Positions 43,823-51,726 of a stretch of DNA of 64,000 nt are shown here, one piece after another. The position numbers and the translations under genes are program-made. Every line of letters begins with the position of its first letter. Position 1 is the first letter of the stretch. The notes under the pieces are model-generated. The model worked only from the letters and a program-made list of their open reading frames with translations, made no database searches and was not told where the DNA came from. The DNA is from Advenella kashmirensis W13003 (lineage in GTDB: Bacteria; Pseudomonadota; Gammaproteobacteria; Burkholderiales; Burkholderiaceae_B). The DNA lies in NCBI RefSeq assembly GCF_000506985.1, contig NZ_KI650981.1, forward strand, positions 233,122 to 297,121, read 5' to 3'.

Positions 43823-44701
43823 ATGAAAAAAGTACTTGGTCTCTACAGCGCACCTCGCCCACATTGGGTGGGAGACGGGTTTCCCGTCAGGTCCATGTTT
43901 TCGTATCAAAGCCACGGCAAACAACTGAGTCCGTTTCTGTTGCTGGACTACGCCGGTCCGGCCGACTTTACGCCGACAACGGGAAAACGCGGTGTCGGCC
44001 AGCATCCTCACCGCGGGTTTGAGACGGTAACCATCGTTCATAAAGGCGAGGTCAGTCATCGCGACTCAACCGGTCAGGGTGGCACGATCGGCCCTGGCGA
44101 TGTGCAATGGATGACGGCTGGCTCAGGCATTCTGCATGAGGAATTCCATTCCGATGATTTTGCCGGCAAAGGTGGAGCTTTGGAGATGGTGCAGCTTTGG
44201 GTGAACCTGCCTGCCAAAGACAAAATGGCTGCGCCAGGTTATCAGGCCATACTGGATGGCGACATTCCGGTTGTGGCGCTGCCTGGCGACGTCGGGTCCG
44301 TGCGCGTGATTGCGGGTGAGTATGCGCAACACAAAGGGCCTGCACATACGTTTACACCGATGCATGTCTGGGATATGAGCCTGAATCAGGGTGGTATCGC
44401 CGAGCTCGAGGTACCGGATGGCTGGAATACCGCATTGGTGGTATTGCGTGGAACAGTTCTGGTTAACGGTGACACAGTGGCTCGCGAAGCGCAGTTGGTG
44501 GTGCTGGATAAAACCGGTAGCCATTTGACCATCGAGGCAAACAGCGATGCAGTTCTGTTGTTGCTCAGCGGTGAGCCGATTGATGAGCCTATTGTGGGTT
44601 ATGGCCCGTTTGTGATGAATAGCCAGGATGAAATCGCCCAGGCCATTACCGACTTCAATAGTGGTCGGTTTGGCCAGATGGCCGAGTCAACAGCAGGGTA
44701 G
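43823..44701 (+). CDS. Pirin-family bicupin protein
   Basis: A 292-residue bicupin. The N-terminal metal-binding motifs are clear: GQHPHRGFETVTIVHKGEVSH and GSGILHEEFH. The C-terminal cupin (VWDMSLNQGGIAELEVPDG) lacks that set. Bacterial pirins include quercetin-2,3-dioxygenases, but substrate is unknown here. AAGGAG abuts an ATG at 43817, so the ATG at 43823, six bases away, is the likelier start. Confidence 0.9.
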   Translation: MKKVLGLYSAPRPHWVGDGFPVRSMFSYQSHGKQLSPFLLLDYAGPADFTPTTGKRGVGQHPHRGFETVTIVHKGEVSHRDSTGQGGTIGPGDVQWMTAGSGILHEEFHSDDFAGKGGALEMVQLWVNLPAKDKMAAPGYQAILDGDIPVVALPGDVGSVRVIAGEYAQHKGPAHTFTPMHVWDMSLNQGGIAELEVPDGWNTALVVLRGTVLVNGDTVAREAQLVVLDKTGSHLTIEANSDAVLLLLSGEPIDEPIVGYGPFVMNSQDEIAQAITDFNSGRFGQMAESTAG

Positions 44702-44715
44702 CGCTGTTTTTGAAT

Positions 44716-44738
44716 GCGATGGGCATTGTGCCCATCGC
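44716..44738. repeat. Strong hairpin between pirin and isochorismatase genes
   Basis: GCGATGGGCA and TGCCCATCGC form a perfect 10-bp stem with a 3-nt loop, 14 nt after the pirin stop. There is no T-run after it on the plus strand. It could reduce read-through or protect the upstream message. Confidence 0.6.
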
Positions 44739-44822
44739 ACCGTTAATGGCGAGCCGCTTCGTCAATAACGTTATTTGCCGGATGCCATTTTGGCACCGAC
44801 CTGAACTTCATGGAGAATGGAT

Positions 44823-45449
44823 ATGACTACGCCCTATAAACGTTTGGATAAAAGCCAGGCCGCAGTTCTGATGGTTGATCATCAAGCTGGTTTGTTGTCG
44901 CTGGTTCGGGATATTGATCCGGACAAATTCAAAAATAATGTGCTGGCCCTGGGTGATTTGGCAAAGTACTTTGAGTTGCCAACTATTTTGACGACGAGCT
45001 TTGAGGATGGCCCGAACGGACCCCTGGTGCCAGAACTCAAAGAACGCTTCCCGGACGCCCCTTATATTGCCCGTCCTGGTCAGATCAATGCCTGGGATAA
45101 TGAGGATTTCGTCAAGGCAATAGAAGCCACTGGCAAGAAGCAGCTCATTATCGCCGGTGTTGTGACTGAGGTCTGCGTTGCGTTTCCTGCATTGTCGGCC
45201 ATCGAAGCCGGATACGACGTATTTGTCGTGACCGATGCGTCGGGCACCTTCAACGAAATCACTCGTCATTCTGCCTGGGATCGTATGTCGTCGGCAGGCG
45301 CGCAATTGATGACGTGGTTTGGCCTGGCGTGTGAGCTGCATCGTGACTGGCGTAACGATGTCGAGGGCTTGGGTACATTGTTTTCCAACCATATTCCCGA
45401 TTACCGGAATCTGATCACCAGCTATAACACATTGACCTCAGGGAAATAA
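44823..45449 (+). CDS. Isochorismatase-family hydrolase (YcaC-like)
   Basis: A 208-residue cysteine hydrolase-fold protein. The catalytic triad is expected at Asp in LMVDHQAGLL, Lys near AIEATGKKQLI and Cys in VTEVCVAFPALSA. It resembles the YcaC subgroup. ATG 44823 has GGAG at a good distance, whereas the upstream ATG at 44817 is too close to it. It follows the pirin gene, and such pairs often share a LysR regulator. Confidence 0.88.
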   Translation: MTTPYKRLDKSQAAVLMVDHQAGLLSLVRDIDPDKFKNNVLALGDLAKYFELPTILTTSFEDGPNGPLVPELKERFPDAPYIARPGQINAWDNEDFVKAIEATGKKQLIIAGVVTEVCVAFPALSAIEAGYDVFVVTDASGTFNEITRHSAWDRMSSAGAQLMTWFGLACELHRDWRNDVEGLGTLFSNHIPDYRNLITSYNTLTSGK

Positions 45450-45455
45450 AACAGC

Positions 45456-45499
45456 AGGCAACGCGAGTAATCCATGATGCGATTGCCCGCGTTGCCTGA
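45456..45499. terminator. Inverted repeat between convergent genes
   Basis: CAGGCAACGCG and CGCGTTGCCTG are perfect 11-nt arms with a 22-nt spacer, between the isochorismatase gene and zinT. No T-run follows on either strand; it probably marks the shared 3' boundary. Confidence 0.45.
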
Positions 45500-45581
45500 T
45501 ATCCGGTTCTGTTCCCGACGGGTTTACCAGGCGCAAGCTTGCTTACGGCCGTTTTAGCATGCCTGCTGCGTTGACCCTGAT

Positions 45582-46241
45582 TTAGTGATGCATCAGATCA
45601 TGTGCAATGGCCTGGCTATCCCATCCTGAAGGGAAATAAGTCGGCCAGTTGGTGAGCTCTTCACTGAGTTTCTGGTGGCCATCATTGCCAAAATAGATAT
45701 GAAAGTGGCTGACTTTTTTCGGGGCAATCGTGTGATCGCTAAATTGTATGAAGCCGGGCGCTTGCGCGTCGCCCTGTGTCTTGGTGAACAAGTAACGCAC
45801 GCCGCGATTGCCCGCTTTGTACGTCAGGATTTTATAACCATCGTATTTGTATTGAGCGCTGGTGCTTTTGCCATGCCGATAAAAAGTGAATCGATCATCT
45901 TGAATGACCAGGCGATCGATGTCGGTTTTATAGCCTGCGTCGTAATATTGTTTATATCCTTCTGCGGTTCGGTCTTTTTTGTGGTCGGCCTTGTGCGTCA
46001 TGACCGTATCCAGCGAGCCGTTTTTCAGTAGAGGGTAGAGTGACTGCCAATCTCCTTCCCAGTCCGACAGGCTCCGGTCTTTTACTTCTGCATCCTTGAA
46101 ATAGCCCTTTGCGGCAGTCTTCTTTATTGTTTCGGATCCATGGTCATGCGTGTGATTATGCTGATGGGTGTGCGCATGAGCGGGGGCCGTGAGCGCGAAC
46201 GATAAGATTGCAGTCCGGAGCAGGTTGGTCGGCATGTTCAT
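45582..46241 (-). CDS. zinT: Periplasmic metal-binding protein ZinT
   Basis: A 219-residue secreted protein. A signal peptide (residues ~1-23) is followed by a His-rich segment, HTHQHNHTHDHG, and then the YodA/ZinT lipocalin-like domain (LSDWEGDWQSLYPLLKNG, YLFTKTQGDAQAPGFIQFSDH, HFHIYFGNDGHQ). ZinT binds zinc, and in some species cadmium, and hands zinc to ZnuA. A Zur-like palindrome lies 28 nt upstream. ATG 46241 is preferred; GTG 46244 and ATG 46235 are alternatives. Confidence 0.93.
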   Translation of the reverse strand: MNMPTNLLRTAILSFALTAPAHAHTHQHNHTHDHGSETIKKTAAKGYFKDAEVKDRSLSDWEGDWQSLYPLLKNGSLDTVMTHKADHKKDRTAEGYKQYYDAGYKTDIDRLVIQDDRFTFYRHGKSTSAQYKYDGYKILTYKAGNRGVRYLFTKTQGDAQAPGFIQFSDHTIAPKKVSHFHIYFGNDGHQKLSEELTNWPTYFPSGWDSQAIAHDLMHH

Positions 46242-46268
46242 CACGTTGGCTTCCTCTTGTTTAAAATA

Positions 46269-46286
46269 GTTATGTTATAACATAAC
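46269..46286. promoter_or_regulatory. Zur-like palindrome
   Basis: GTTATGTTATAACATAAC is a perfect 18-bp palindrome. It matches the TGTTATA / TATAACA core seen in zinc-uptake-regulator boxes. Its place in front of zinT supports zinc-responsive repression. Confidence 0.8.
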
Positions 46287-46373
46287 ATTTATAGGAGTCA
46301 ATGAATGATTTTTTCTTTGGCTGGTATGGGGACGAGCCGTTTTCGGGTTCAGCCGGGTGCCTCAGGAGGAAAG

Positions 46374-46408
46374 ATTCTTTTGCGAAGCTGCGGGCCTCGC
46401 AAAAGAAT
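46374..46408. repeat. Inverted repeat in the zinT-lipoprotein gap
   Basis: ATTCTTTTGCGA and TCGCAAAAGAAT are perfect 12-nt arms around an 11-nt GC-rich loop. No coding role is evident, and no T-run follows on either strand. It lies on the side of the Zur box opposite zinT. Confidence 0.65.
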
Positions 46409-46455
46409 GTGATGGTTGTGTGTGCCGGTTTCGGCGGCCAATAGATTTGTGTGGC

Positions 46456-46707
46456 TTATTTTTTATGTCGGGCAGCTTCGTCGCGTTGCATGCGGTCCAG
46501 CGAATGCTCTGTCTCGTTTTCATCGAGCGCCTGCTGCTGCAGCATGCATTCATCAAAATGCGCGGAACCGGGTTGAATACCCAGTGTTGCGCATTGCTTG
46601 CGGTAGCCGTCCGCTTGCCAATCGTCCAGTGTCTGACATCCGCCAAGTAAACCCGAGACTGCCATACTCATCGCCAGAAGCGCTTTCGCTGATGATTTTT
46701 GCTGCAT
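46456..46707 (-). CDS. Small lipoprotein of unknown function
   Basis: An 83-residue protein with a lipoprotein signal peptide; the lipobox is LLGGC near residue 24. The mature part is hydrophilic (TLDDWQADGYRKQCATLGIQ), carries two further cysteines and ends in a charged helix. I recognise no domain beyond a general resemblance to small proteobacterial lipoproteins with paired Cys. Confidence 0.7.
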   Translation of the reverse strand: MQQKSSAKALLAMSMAVSGLLGGCQTLDDWQADGYRKQCATLGIQPGSAHFDECMLQQQALDENETEHSLDRMQRDEAARHKK

Positions 46708-46814
46708 CTTGTCTTATCCCCTAAATATGTCAAGTGAAATGCTATTTAACCATTGATGATTGTTTCTGCATAGCCGGGCGCTACGAAGCGTGGCTTTGCT
46801 GGACGGGGATCTCG

Positions 46815-47588
46815 CTATTTGGTGGTATAGCCGCCATTGACCAGAATCGTTTGTCCGGTCATCCACCATCCCTCCGATACCATGAAGCGGACCCAGGGAA
46901 CGATGTCTTCGATATCGGTCAGGCCGGTTTTGGAGAAGGGAGAGAGCGCTGCTGCTGTCTTGTGGTATGCCACCGCGTCTTCGCCTTCTGCCGGATAAAA
47001 GAAAGGCGTATCCATGGGGCCGGGCCCGATGGCAGTGACCGAGATGCCGCGTTCTCCGAATTCCTTTGAAGCGGCACGAGTGAAATGTTCTACAGGCGCT
47101 TTTAAGCCTTCGTATGCAGAATAGAAGGGCGTATAGGCACCCAGCAGCGATGTGACCAGGGTACAAATTTTGCCGTTATCGTTGACGGCTTTGCCTGCTT
47201 CCTTCAGGAAAAAGAAGGCCGACTTGACGTTCACAGCGCTTGATTGATCAAACTCTTCTTCTGTGACCTCGGCCATGGGCTTTTTGAGCACCATGCCGAC
47301 TGTGTTAATGGCGATATCGGGCCGGCCTACGGCGGCAATGGTATCGGCAAACAGTTTTTCCACTGCCGCGGCGCGGGTCAGGTCGGCCTGGAAAGCAACG
47401 CCTTTGGCGCCCGCCTGTTCAATGGCTGCAAGCGTTTCATCGGCAGCTGCCTTGGCTTCGTTGCCGTGATAGTGTATTGCCACTGCTTTGGCACCATGCC
47501 GGGCGAACTCGCGCGCCAGCAGACCACCCAGGTTTTTCGCGCCGCCTGCGATAAGGACTGTTTTTCCTTCGATTGTGTTTCTGGACAT
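46815..47588 (-). CDS. Short-chain dehydrogenase/reductase (SDR)
   Basis: A 257-residue classical-SDR-like oxidoreductase. The nucleotide-binding motif is LIAGGAKNLGGLLAREFA rather than the common TGxxxGxG. The active-site Tyr/Lys region reads YSAYEGLKAPVEHFTRAAS, so the usual YxxxK is YEGLK, with catalytic Ser in TSLLGA. Substrate unknown. GGAG precedes the ATG. A LysR gene is divergent from it. Confidence 0.9.
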   Translation of the reverse strand: MSRNTIEGKTVLIAGGAKNLGGLLAREFARHGAKAVAIHYHGNEAKAAADETLAAIEQAGAKGVAFQADLTRAAAVEKLFADTIAAVGRPDIAINTVGMVLKKPMAEVTEEEFDQSSAVNVKSAFFFLKEAGKAVNDNGKICTLVTSLLGAYTPFYSAYEGLKAPVEHFTRAASKEFGERGISVTAIGPGPMDTPFFYPAEGEDAVAYHKTAAALSPFSKTGLTDIEDIVPWVRFMVSEGWWMTGQTILVNGGYTTK

Positions 47589-47695
47589 TTTCGGACTCCC
47601 GTTAGTGTTTGTTGAACGAAGTGCATTGCCACGTTTGTGATAAAGAATAATTGATCGTCATTTCGAGATAAAGCTGCTATTCTTGAATTCTTACG

Positions 47696-47708
47696 TCGAA
47701 ATTTTCGA
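47696..47708. promoter_or_regulatory. Candidate operator between the SDR and LysR genes
   Basis: TCGAAATTTTCGA is a 13-bp palindrome with a central T, 15 nt before the LysR start. A partial match ATTTCGA occurs near 47660. Spacing and symmetry suit LysR self-regulation, but this is tentative. Confidence 0.35.
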
Positions 47709-47723
47709 ACAATCAATATTCTT

Positions 47724-48638
47724 ATGGACCAGATCCGACAGATGCAGGTTTTCATCCAGGTGATGGAAAGCGGCAATTTCACGCGAGCGGCAGAAGCGCT
47801 CAATGTCCCCCGTTCCACTGTCTCCACCCTCATTCAGGCGCTGGAGGACCGGTTGGGTGTGCAGCTGTTGCGTCGAACCACGCGACGGATGATTCCTACC
47901 GTTGAGGGTCTCGAGTTTTTAAAAACGGCGCGGGAGATCGTGGAGGCGATTGAAGCCTCCGAACAAATGTTCCGTTCAGTGTCCCCGCGTTTGAAAGGAA
48001 GGCTGAGAATCGATATGCCCAGCCGAATTGGCCGCCGGATCATTATCCCTGCGCTGTCTTCATTGATTGAGATGCACCCCGACTTGGAGCTGGAGGTGAG
48101 CATGACAGATCGCATGGTGGATATGATTTCTGAAGGAATCGATTGCGTGATTCGTGTGGGAGATCTGAGCAGTTCTGATCTGATTTGCCGTAAGCTGGGA
48201 GAGGTCGATATCATCACATGCGCCAGTCCTGACTATCTGGCGTGTCGCGGTACACCGGAATCGCCTGATGATTTGTCCGGGCACCTGCTGGTCAATTATG
48301 CTCCCCGATTTCAGACCGGCCCGGCGGCCTGGACATATATCGCGCACGGCAAATTGAACGTGGTGAATATGAAGAGCATGATTTCAGTGAATAATGTAGA
48401 GGGCTATTTGGCCGCTGCCAGGGCGGGGATGGGATTGATCCAGATTCCTGCTTTTGATGTGCAGGATCTCATCGAGCGCGACGCGCTTGTCGAAGTGCTG
48501 TCCGGATTTCGCGCGGCTTCTATGCCGCTGTCATTTCTGTATGCGCGACGGCGCAATGTCCCGGTGCGTATTCAGGTATTTCAGAACTGGGTGTCTGATT
48601 TATTGCGGCGTGAAGGCGTATTCGGACCGGTATTGTGA
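47724..48638 (+). CDS. LysR-family transcriptional regulator
   Basis: A 304-residue LysR-type protein. The helix-turn-helix is near residues 16-50 (FTRAAEALNVPRSTVSTLIQALEDRLGVQLLRRTTR), and the effector domain includes LKGRLRIDMPSRIGRRIIIPAL. It is divergent from the SDR gene, its probable target. Confidence 0.92.
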   Translation: MDQIRQMQVFIQVMESGNFTRAAEALNVPRSTVSTLIQALEDRLGVQLLRRTTRRMIPTVEGLEFLKTAREIVEAIEASEQMFRSVSPRLKGRLRIDMPSRIGRRIIIPALSSLIEMHPDLELEVSMTDRMVDMISEGIDCVIRVGDLSSSDLICRKLGEVDIITCASPDYLACRGTPESPDDLSGHLLVNYAPRFQTGPAAWTYIAHGKLNVVNMKSMISVNNVEGYLAAARAGMGLIQIPAFDVQDLIERDALVEVLSGFRAASMPLSFLYARRRNVPVRIQVFQNWVSDLLRREGVFGPVL

Positions 48639-48712
48639 AGTGAATGAGCTCGTTTTTTCTCTGAGGATGGTGCAGCCCCACTCGGACAAAGCAATGACGA
48701 GTCTGCGTCTGC

Positions 48713-49264
48713 TTACTGTAGCGGCGGTTTAGCGGAGGTGATATCCAGTACTGCCACCCCGCAGTCACGGCTGTTGTGCAGTGGCACGACTTCATAGTCT
48801 CTGCCCGCTTGCGGAGTGAACACTGCAGTATTGCTCCTGCATGAGGCTTCGTAATAATACGATGCATAGTGAGGGGCGGAAGACCCTAAGCCCACAAAGG
48901 CATTGTTCACACGTACCGGCACGCCTGCTGGAATGACAAATTCCCGATAGAATACTTTCGAAAGAATTCCGTCATAGTTGTGCATTTCGTTGAGCATGGG
49001 TGTTTTAGGCATACCCAAGCTGACATTTTCGGCTGTACCCACAAGAGACGAGAATGCGTCACCAAGGCTGCCGCCCACATTCTTCTCGACCTTTTTGTTG
49101 CCGATACTATATTCCATAATGGAAGGTTTCTGATTTTGGCCATAAAGCCGGATGCGCGCGTGTTGCTGCGGGTTGTAGTTTTCGGTGCTTATTACCGTGG
49201 TGCTTTGGCACGCGGTCAGCACGACCACGCATGCCAGTGGCGCAATGAGTTTACATATTCTCAT
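48713..49264 (-). CDS. Lipoprotein of unknown function
   Basis: A 183-residue predicted lipoprotein. The signal peptide ends in the lipobox LTAC at residue 19. The mature region contains YNPQQHARIRLYGQNQKPS and a possible disulfide pair in ASCRSNTAVF and SRDCGVAVL. I know of no function. It converges on the LysR gene with a 74-nt gap. Confidence 0.72.
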   Translation of the reverse strand: MRICKLIAPLACVVVLTACQSTTVISTENYNPQQHARIRLYGQNQKPSIMEYSIGNKKVEKNVGGSLGDAFSSLVGTAENVSLGMPKTPMLNEMHNYDGILSKVFYREFVIPAGVPVRVNNAFVGLGSSAPHYASYYYEASCRSNTAVFTPQAGRDYEVVPLHNSRDCGVAVLDITSAKPPLQ

Positions 49265-49491
49265 GCTTTCAATCGATCCATCTGCAAGTTTTCAAAATGG
49301 CCTGGGCAAGACGCATGGACGGTCAGGCATCTATTGCCAGCCGATGGCATTATCCGATGAATTGCAAATAATGACCTTGATGTAATGCAACTTTTCCCGC
49401 CGATCTTGTCAATTTCAAAAATCCGATTTGACCAGGACAGGCATATGGATGCTGCGCCGGGCAGGCAGGTGGAGTTGGGACGGGCTGGCGG

Positions 49492-49830
49492 TTACTGTCG
49501 TGGAATATTGACGATAGGCGTGGCTTCGAGCAATTTGTCCAGCTTGGCGTTCAGTTCTCTGGTTTGCTCGTGCACTTCTTCGCGGATGCTCTTTCTAATG
49601 GAAGTGCCGACATCGAATATGGATATCATATTTTGGCTTAGCGCATAAACCAGGCTTGCAATACCAATAAGGACCGTAATGGCAGCCGTCCAGACGGTGT
49701 GGCGAAACGTCTTGCTCTCAGACACGAACTGCTCACACATCTTTTCAATGCGTACAATCCGTTCATCCATCCTTTGTTCGATGGATCGAATACTTTTATC
49801 GATATAGACATGGGTGGTGACAGCGCGCAT
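49492..49830 (-). CDS. Coiled-coil membrane protein of unknown function
   Basis: A 112-residue protein. Residues ~8-40 look coiled-coil (SIRSIEQRMDERIVRIEKM), ~45-67 form one membrane helix (WTAAITVLIGIASLVYAL), and ~80-105 are again amphipathic and charged. Such small helical membrane proteins are common in phage-derived and accessory DNA. No family is recognised. The region 49265-49491 in front of it holds no other gene. Confidence 0.6.
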   Translation of the reverse strand: MRAVTTHVYIDKSIRSIEQRMDERIVRIEKMCEQFVSESKTFRHTVWTAAITVLIGIASLVYALSQNMISIFDVGTSIRKSIREEVHEQTRELNAKLDKLLEATPIVNIPRQ

Positions 49831-49997
49831 AAGTCCAATATGATGCAGTCATTAGAAACGAAATCTTATGCATAACCTGACCGTGCGTCAATATATGAGT
49901 AGGCAAAAGAGTCCGGGACGTGTCTGTGTTCTGTCATATATTTTTACACTCCGTTTTTGGGTTGATGCGGTCAAGCGTTTGCCGGAGAATTGAAAGT

Positions 49998-50071
49998 CCA
50001 CAGGTAGCTCAAATGGTAGAGTATCCGAGTACTTCACGAGGAGGGTTACGGTTCGAGCCCGTATCTGTGGA
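49998..50071 (+). pseudogene. Degenerate tRNA-like sequence
   Basis: A 74-nt cloverleaf-like element. The acceptor CCACAGG pairs fully with TCTGTGG (one G-U). The D arm is GCTC-AAATGGTA-GAGT. The T arm TACGG-TTCGAGC-CCGTA is perfect, with a 5-nt variable loop AGGGT. The anticodon stem CCGAG / CGAGG has two tandem G-A mismatches, position 33 of the loop TACTTCA is A instead of U, and no CCA is encoded. It is probably a decayed tRNA or tRNA-like RNA. The rest of 49831-50372 contains only nested inverted repeats (AACCGG near 50092, CCGGTT near 50125). Confidence 0.55.
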
Positions 50072-50372
50072 AGATTTCTACTACTACGTAACCGGACGGG
50101 AACAGCTTCCTGGCTGGCTTCGCCCGGTTGCCGTTTTGTGTCGCATGTAGTAACTACGGATGCTGTAGCGCGGTAAGATGATCCGAAGCAGGCAACGCTG
50201 TTTTGATTGATCAGGATCAAATATAAAAAAGCCTGTGGAGTCAGATCATCATGTCATGGACAAGACTTCAAAATAGAAGAGACATACCTGAATGCAAGCG
50301 TGTGCATGCAGTGGCGGGTTCCGGGCGCCGACAACGGTACGCCTGATATTTTTATAAAATGGAGTGTCCAGA

Positions 50373-51236
50373 ATGCTGGTATCAAAGATACAAACCTCGC
50401 TGGCGTATGAGGTGTCGTCGGCGAGTGAGTTTTTTCTGAATATGCTGGTCTCCAAAAAAAGCCAGCTTATTCTGGATGAACGTTTGCATGTGGGGTATGT
50501 CAATCGTCATGGCGTGGAATCCGTTATTCATTTTCAGAAGAATATCGATGCTGTAGGCGGGCGCTTTGCATCGTTTACTGCGCAAGAGGGCACCGTGGGT
50601 GTCGAGTACACGGCTCGTGTTGTGACCAATAATGAACGACGCCCGGCCGATGCGGCGATTTATTCGATCAGTCGTCTGCCAAAGAAAACCATTCCCTGCT
50701 TGCGACCAAGCCGGTATTGTGAATCGGATGTTCTGTCCGCCCAGGTGCAGTCCCTTTTCCGGGCACAGGGCGACGGGATTGCGCTGGTTGAGTCTATCAT
50801 TGACTGGATCCAGGACAATATTCAGTACGAAGTAGGGTGTTCGGACTCCACGACATCAGCCTGGGATGTGTTTGAAAAACGCAAGGGCGTTTGCCGGGAT
50901 TTTGCTCATATGGCCATTACGTTTTGCCGCGCCCTGAATATCCCGGCCCGCTTTTGCGTGGGCTATATTTATTTTGATGAACCGCCTCAGGATTTCCATG
51001 CGATATTCGAAGCGTATTTGGGAGGGCGGTGGATCAAGTTTGATCCGACGCGATTGGCGCCACCCGATCACCTGGTTGTGATTGCGCGCGGCAATGATGC
51101 CAAGGACACGCCCTTTGCCACGATTTTTGGCAGTATCAGAACCACGCGCATGCGCATCAATATCGTGCAGGAGGATCCTTATTCTGATTTTCGCGTCGCG
51201 GCAGGCGATGAGCAACAGGCGATTATCGGCCGCTAG
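50373..51236 (+). CDS. Transglutaminase-like domain protein
   Basis: A 287-residue protein of the bacterial transglutaminase-like (cysteine protease fold) group. The N-terminal ~90 residues form a beta-rich domain. The catalytic triad is visible: Cys in RKGVCRDFAHMAI, His in PQDFHAIFEAYLGG and Asp in WIKFDPTRLAP. It may act as a peptidase or a protein cross-linker; the target is unknown. GGAG lies 9 nt before ATG 50373. It stands next to the tRNA-like element. Confidence 0.85.
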   Translation: MLVSKIQTSLAYEVSSASEFFLNMLVSKKSQLILDERLHVGYVNRHGVESVIHFQKNIDAVGGRFASFTAQEGTVGVEYTARVVTNNERRPADAAIYSISRLPKKTIPCLRPSRYCESDVLSAQVQSLFRAQGDGIALVESIIDWIQDNIQYEVGCSDSTTSAWDVFEKRKGVCRDFAHMAITFCRALNIPARFCVGYIYFDEPPQDFHAIFEAYLGGRWIKFDPTRLAPPDHLVVIARGNDAKDTPFATIFGSIRTTRMRINIVQEDPYSDFRVAAGDEQQAIIGR

Positions 51237-51276
51237 GCTGTGCGCGGATTGTATCGCGCACGCTGCCTGACAGATC

Positions 51277-51582
51277 TTACTGCTTTTGTTCTTCCTTGCG
51301 GGAGATGACCTCGCCGGTGCTGGCGTCAATAAAAAGTTCATATTTGGTGCCAGGCTTGAGCGTGGTCACTTCATAACCCCAGACATTCTTTTCACGGTCG
51401 AAATCGACTTCGACCGCTTTGGCGCCGGTTTCTGACTCGGCAGTTTGCACCGCCTGCGCCAATGTGACTTTGGCCTCATTGATCGCCCGGGCTTCCTGTT
51501 GATGATTTGACTCGGCTGCCGCCACGCCTGGCAAGGCGATGAGCAGGGAGAAAAGCAGAGGAGAGGTCATTTTCATTTTCAT
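51277..51582 (-). CDS. PepSY-domain periplasmic protein
   Basis: A 101-residue secreted protein. Residues 1-23 are a signal peptide (LLFSLLIALPGVAAAES). The rest is a single PepSY domain (AVQTAESETGAKAVEVDFDREKN, YELFIDASTGEVISRKEE). Such proteins may modulate peptidases or partner membrane sensors. It converges on the transglutaminase-like gene. Confidence 0.88.
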   Translation of the reverse strand: MKMKMTSPLLFSLLIALPGVAAAESNHQQEARAINEAKVTLAQAVQTAESETGAKAVEVDFDREKNVWGYEVTTLKPGTKYELFIDASTGEVISRKEEQKQ

Positions 51583-51693
51583 AAGTCATCCTGAAAGAAA
51601 GAGAGGATGTTTCAGTGTAATGCATCCGGGTGCTTCTGTAACCCGTGGCCGTCCCAATCTCGGTTTTCCGCAGATAGGGTGTTCTTGAAAATA

Positions 51694-51709
51694 CTGTATA
51701 CTTATACAG
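51694..51709. promoter_or_regulatory. LexA (SOS) box
   Basis: CTGTATACTTATACAG matches the CTGT-N8-ACAG LexA consensus and is flanked by TA on each side. It lies 17 nt before imuA, so the cassette should be induced by DNA damage. Confidence 0.9.
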
Positions 51710-51726
51710 TATTTAAAGGAATTGCC

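Noticed and set aside
46301-46444. 47-codon frame to the right of the Zur-like box
   Set aside because: It has a ribosome-binding-site-like AGGAG but no recognisable sequence, and half of it is the inverted repeat at 46374-46408; kept only as a finding.
49888-50220. Overlapping frames on both strands across the tRNA-like element
   Set aside because: They run through the tRNA-like fold, lack ribosome-binding sites, and match no family I know.
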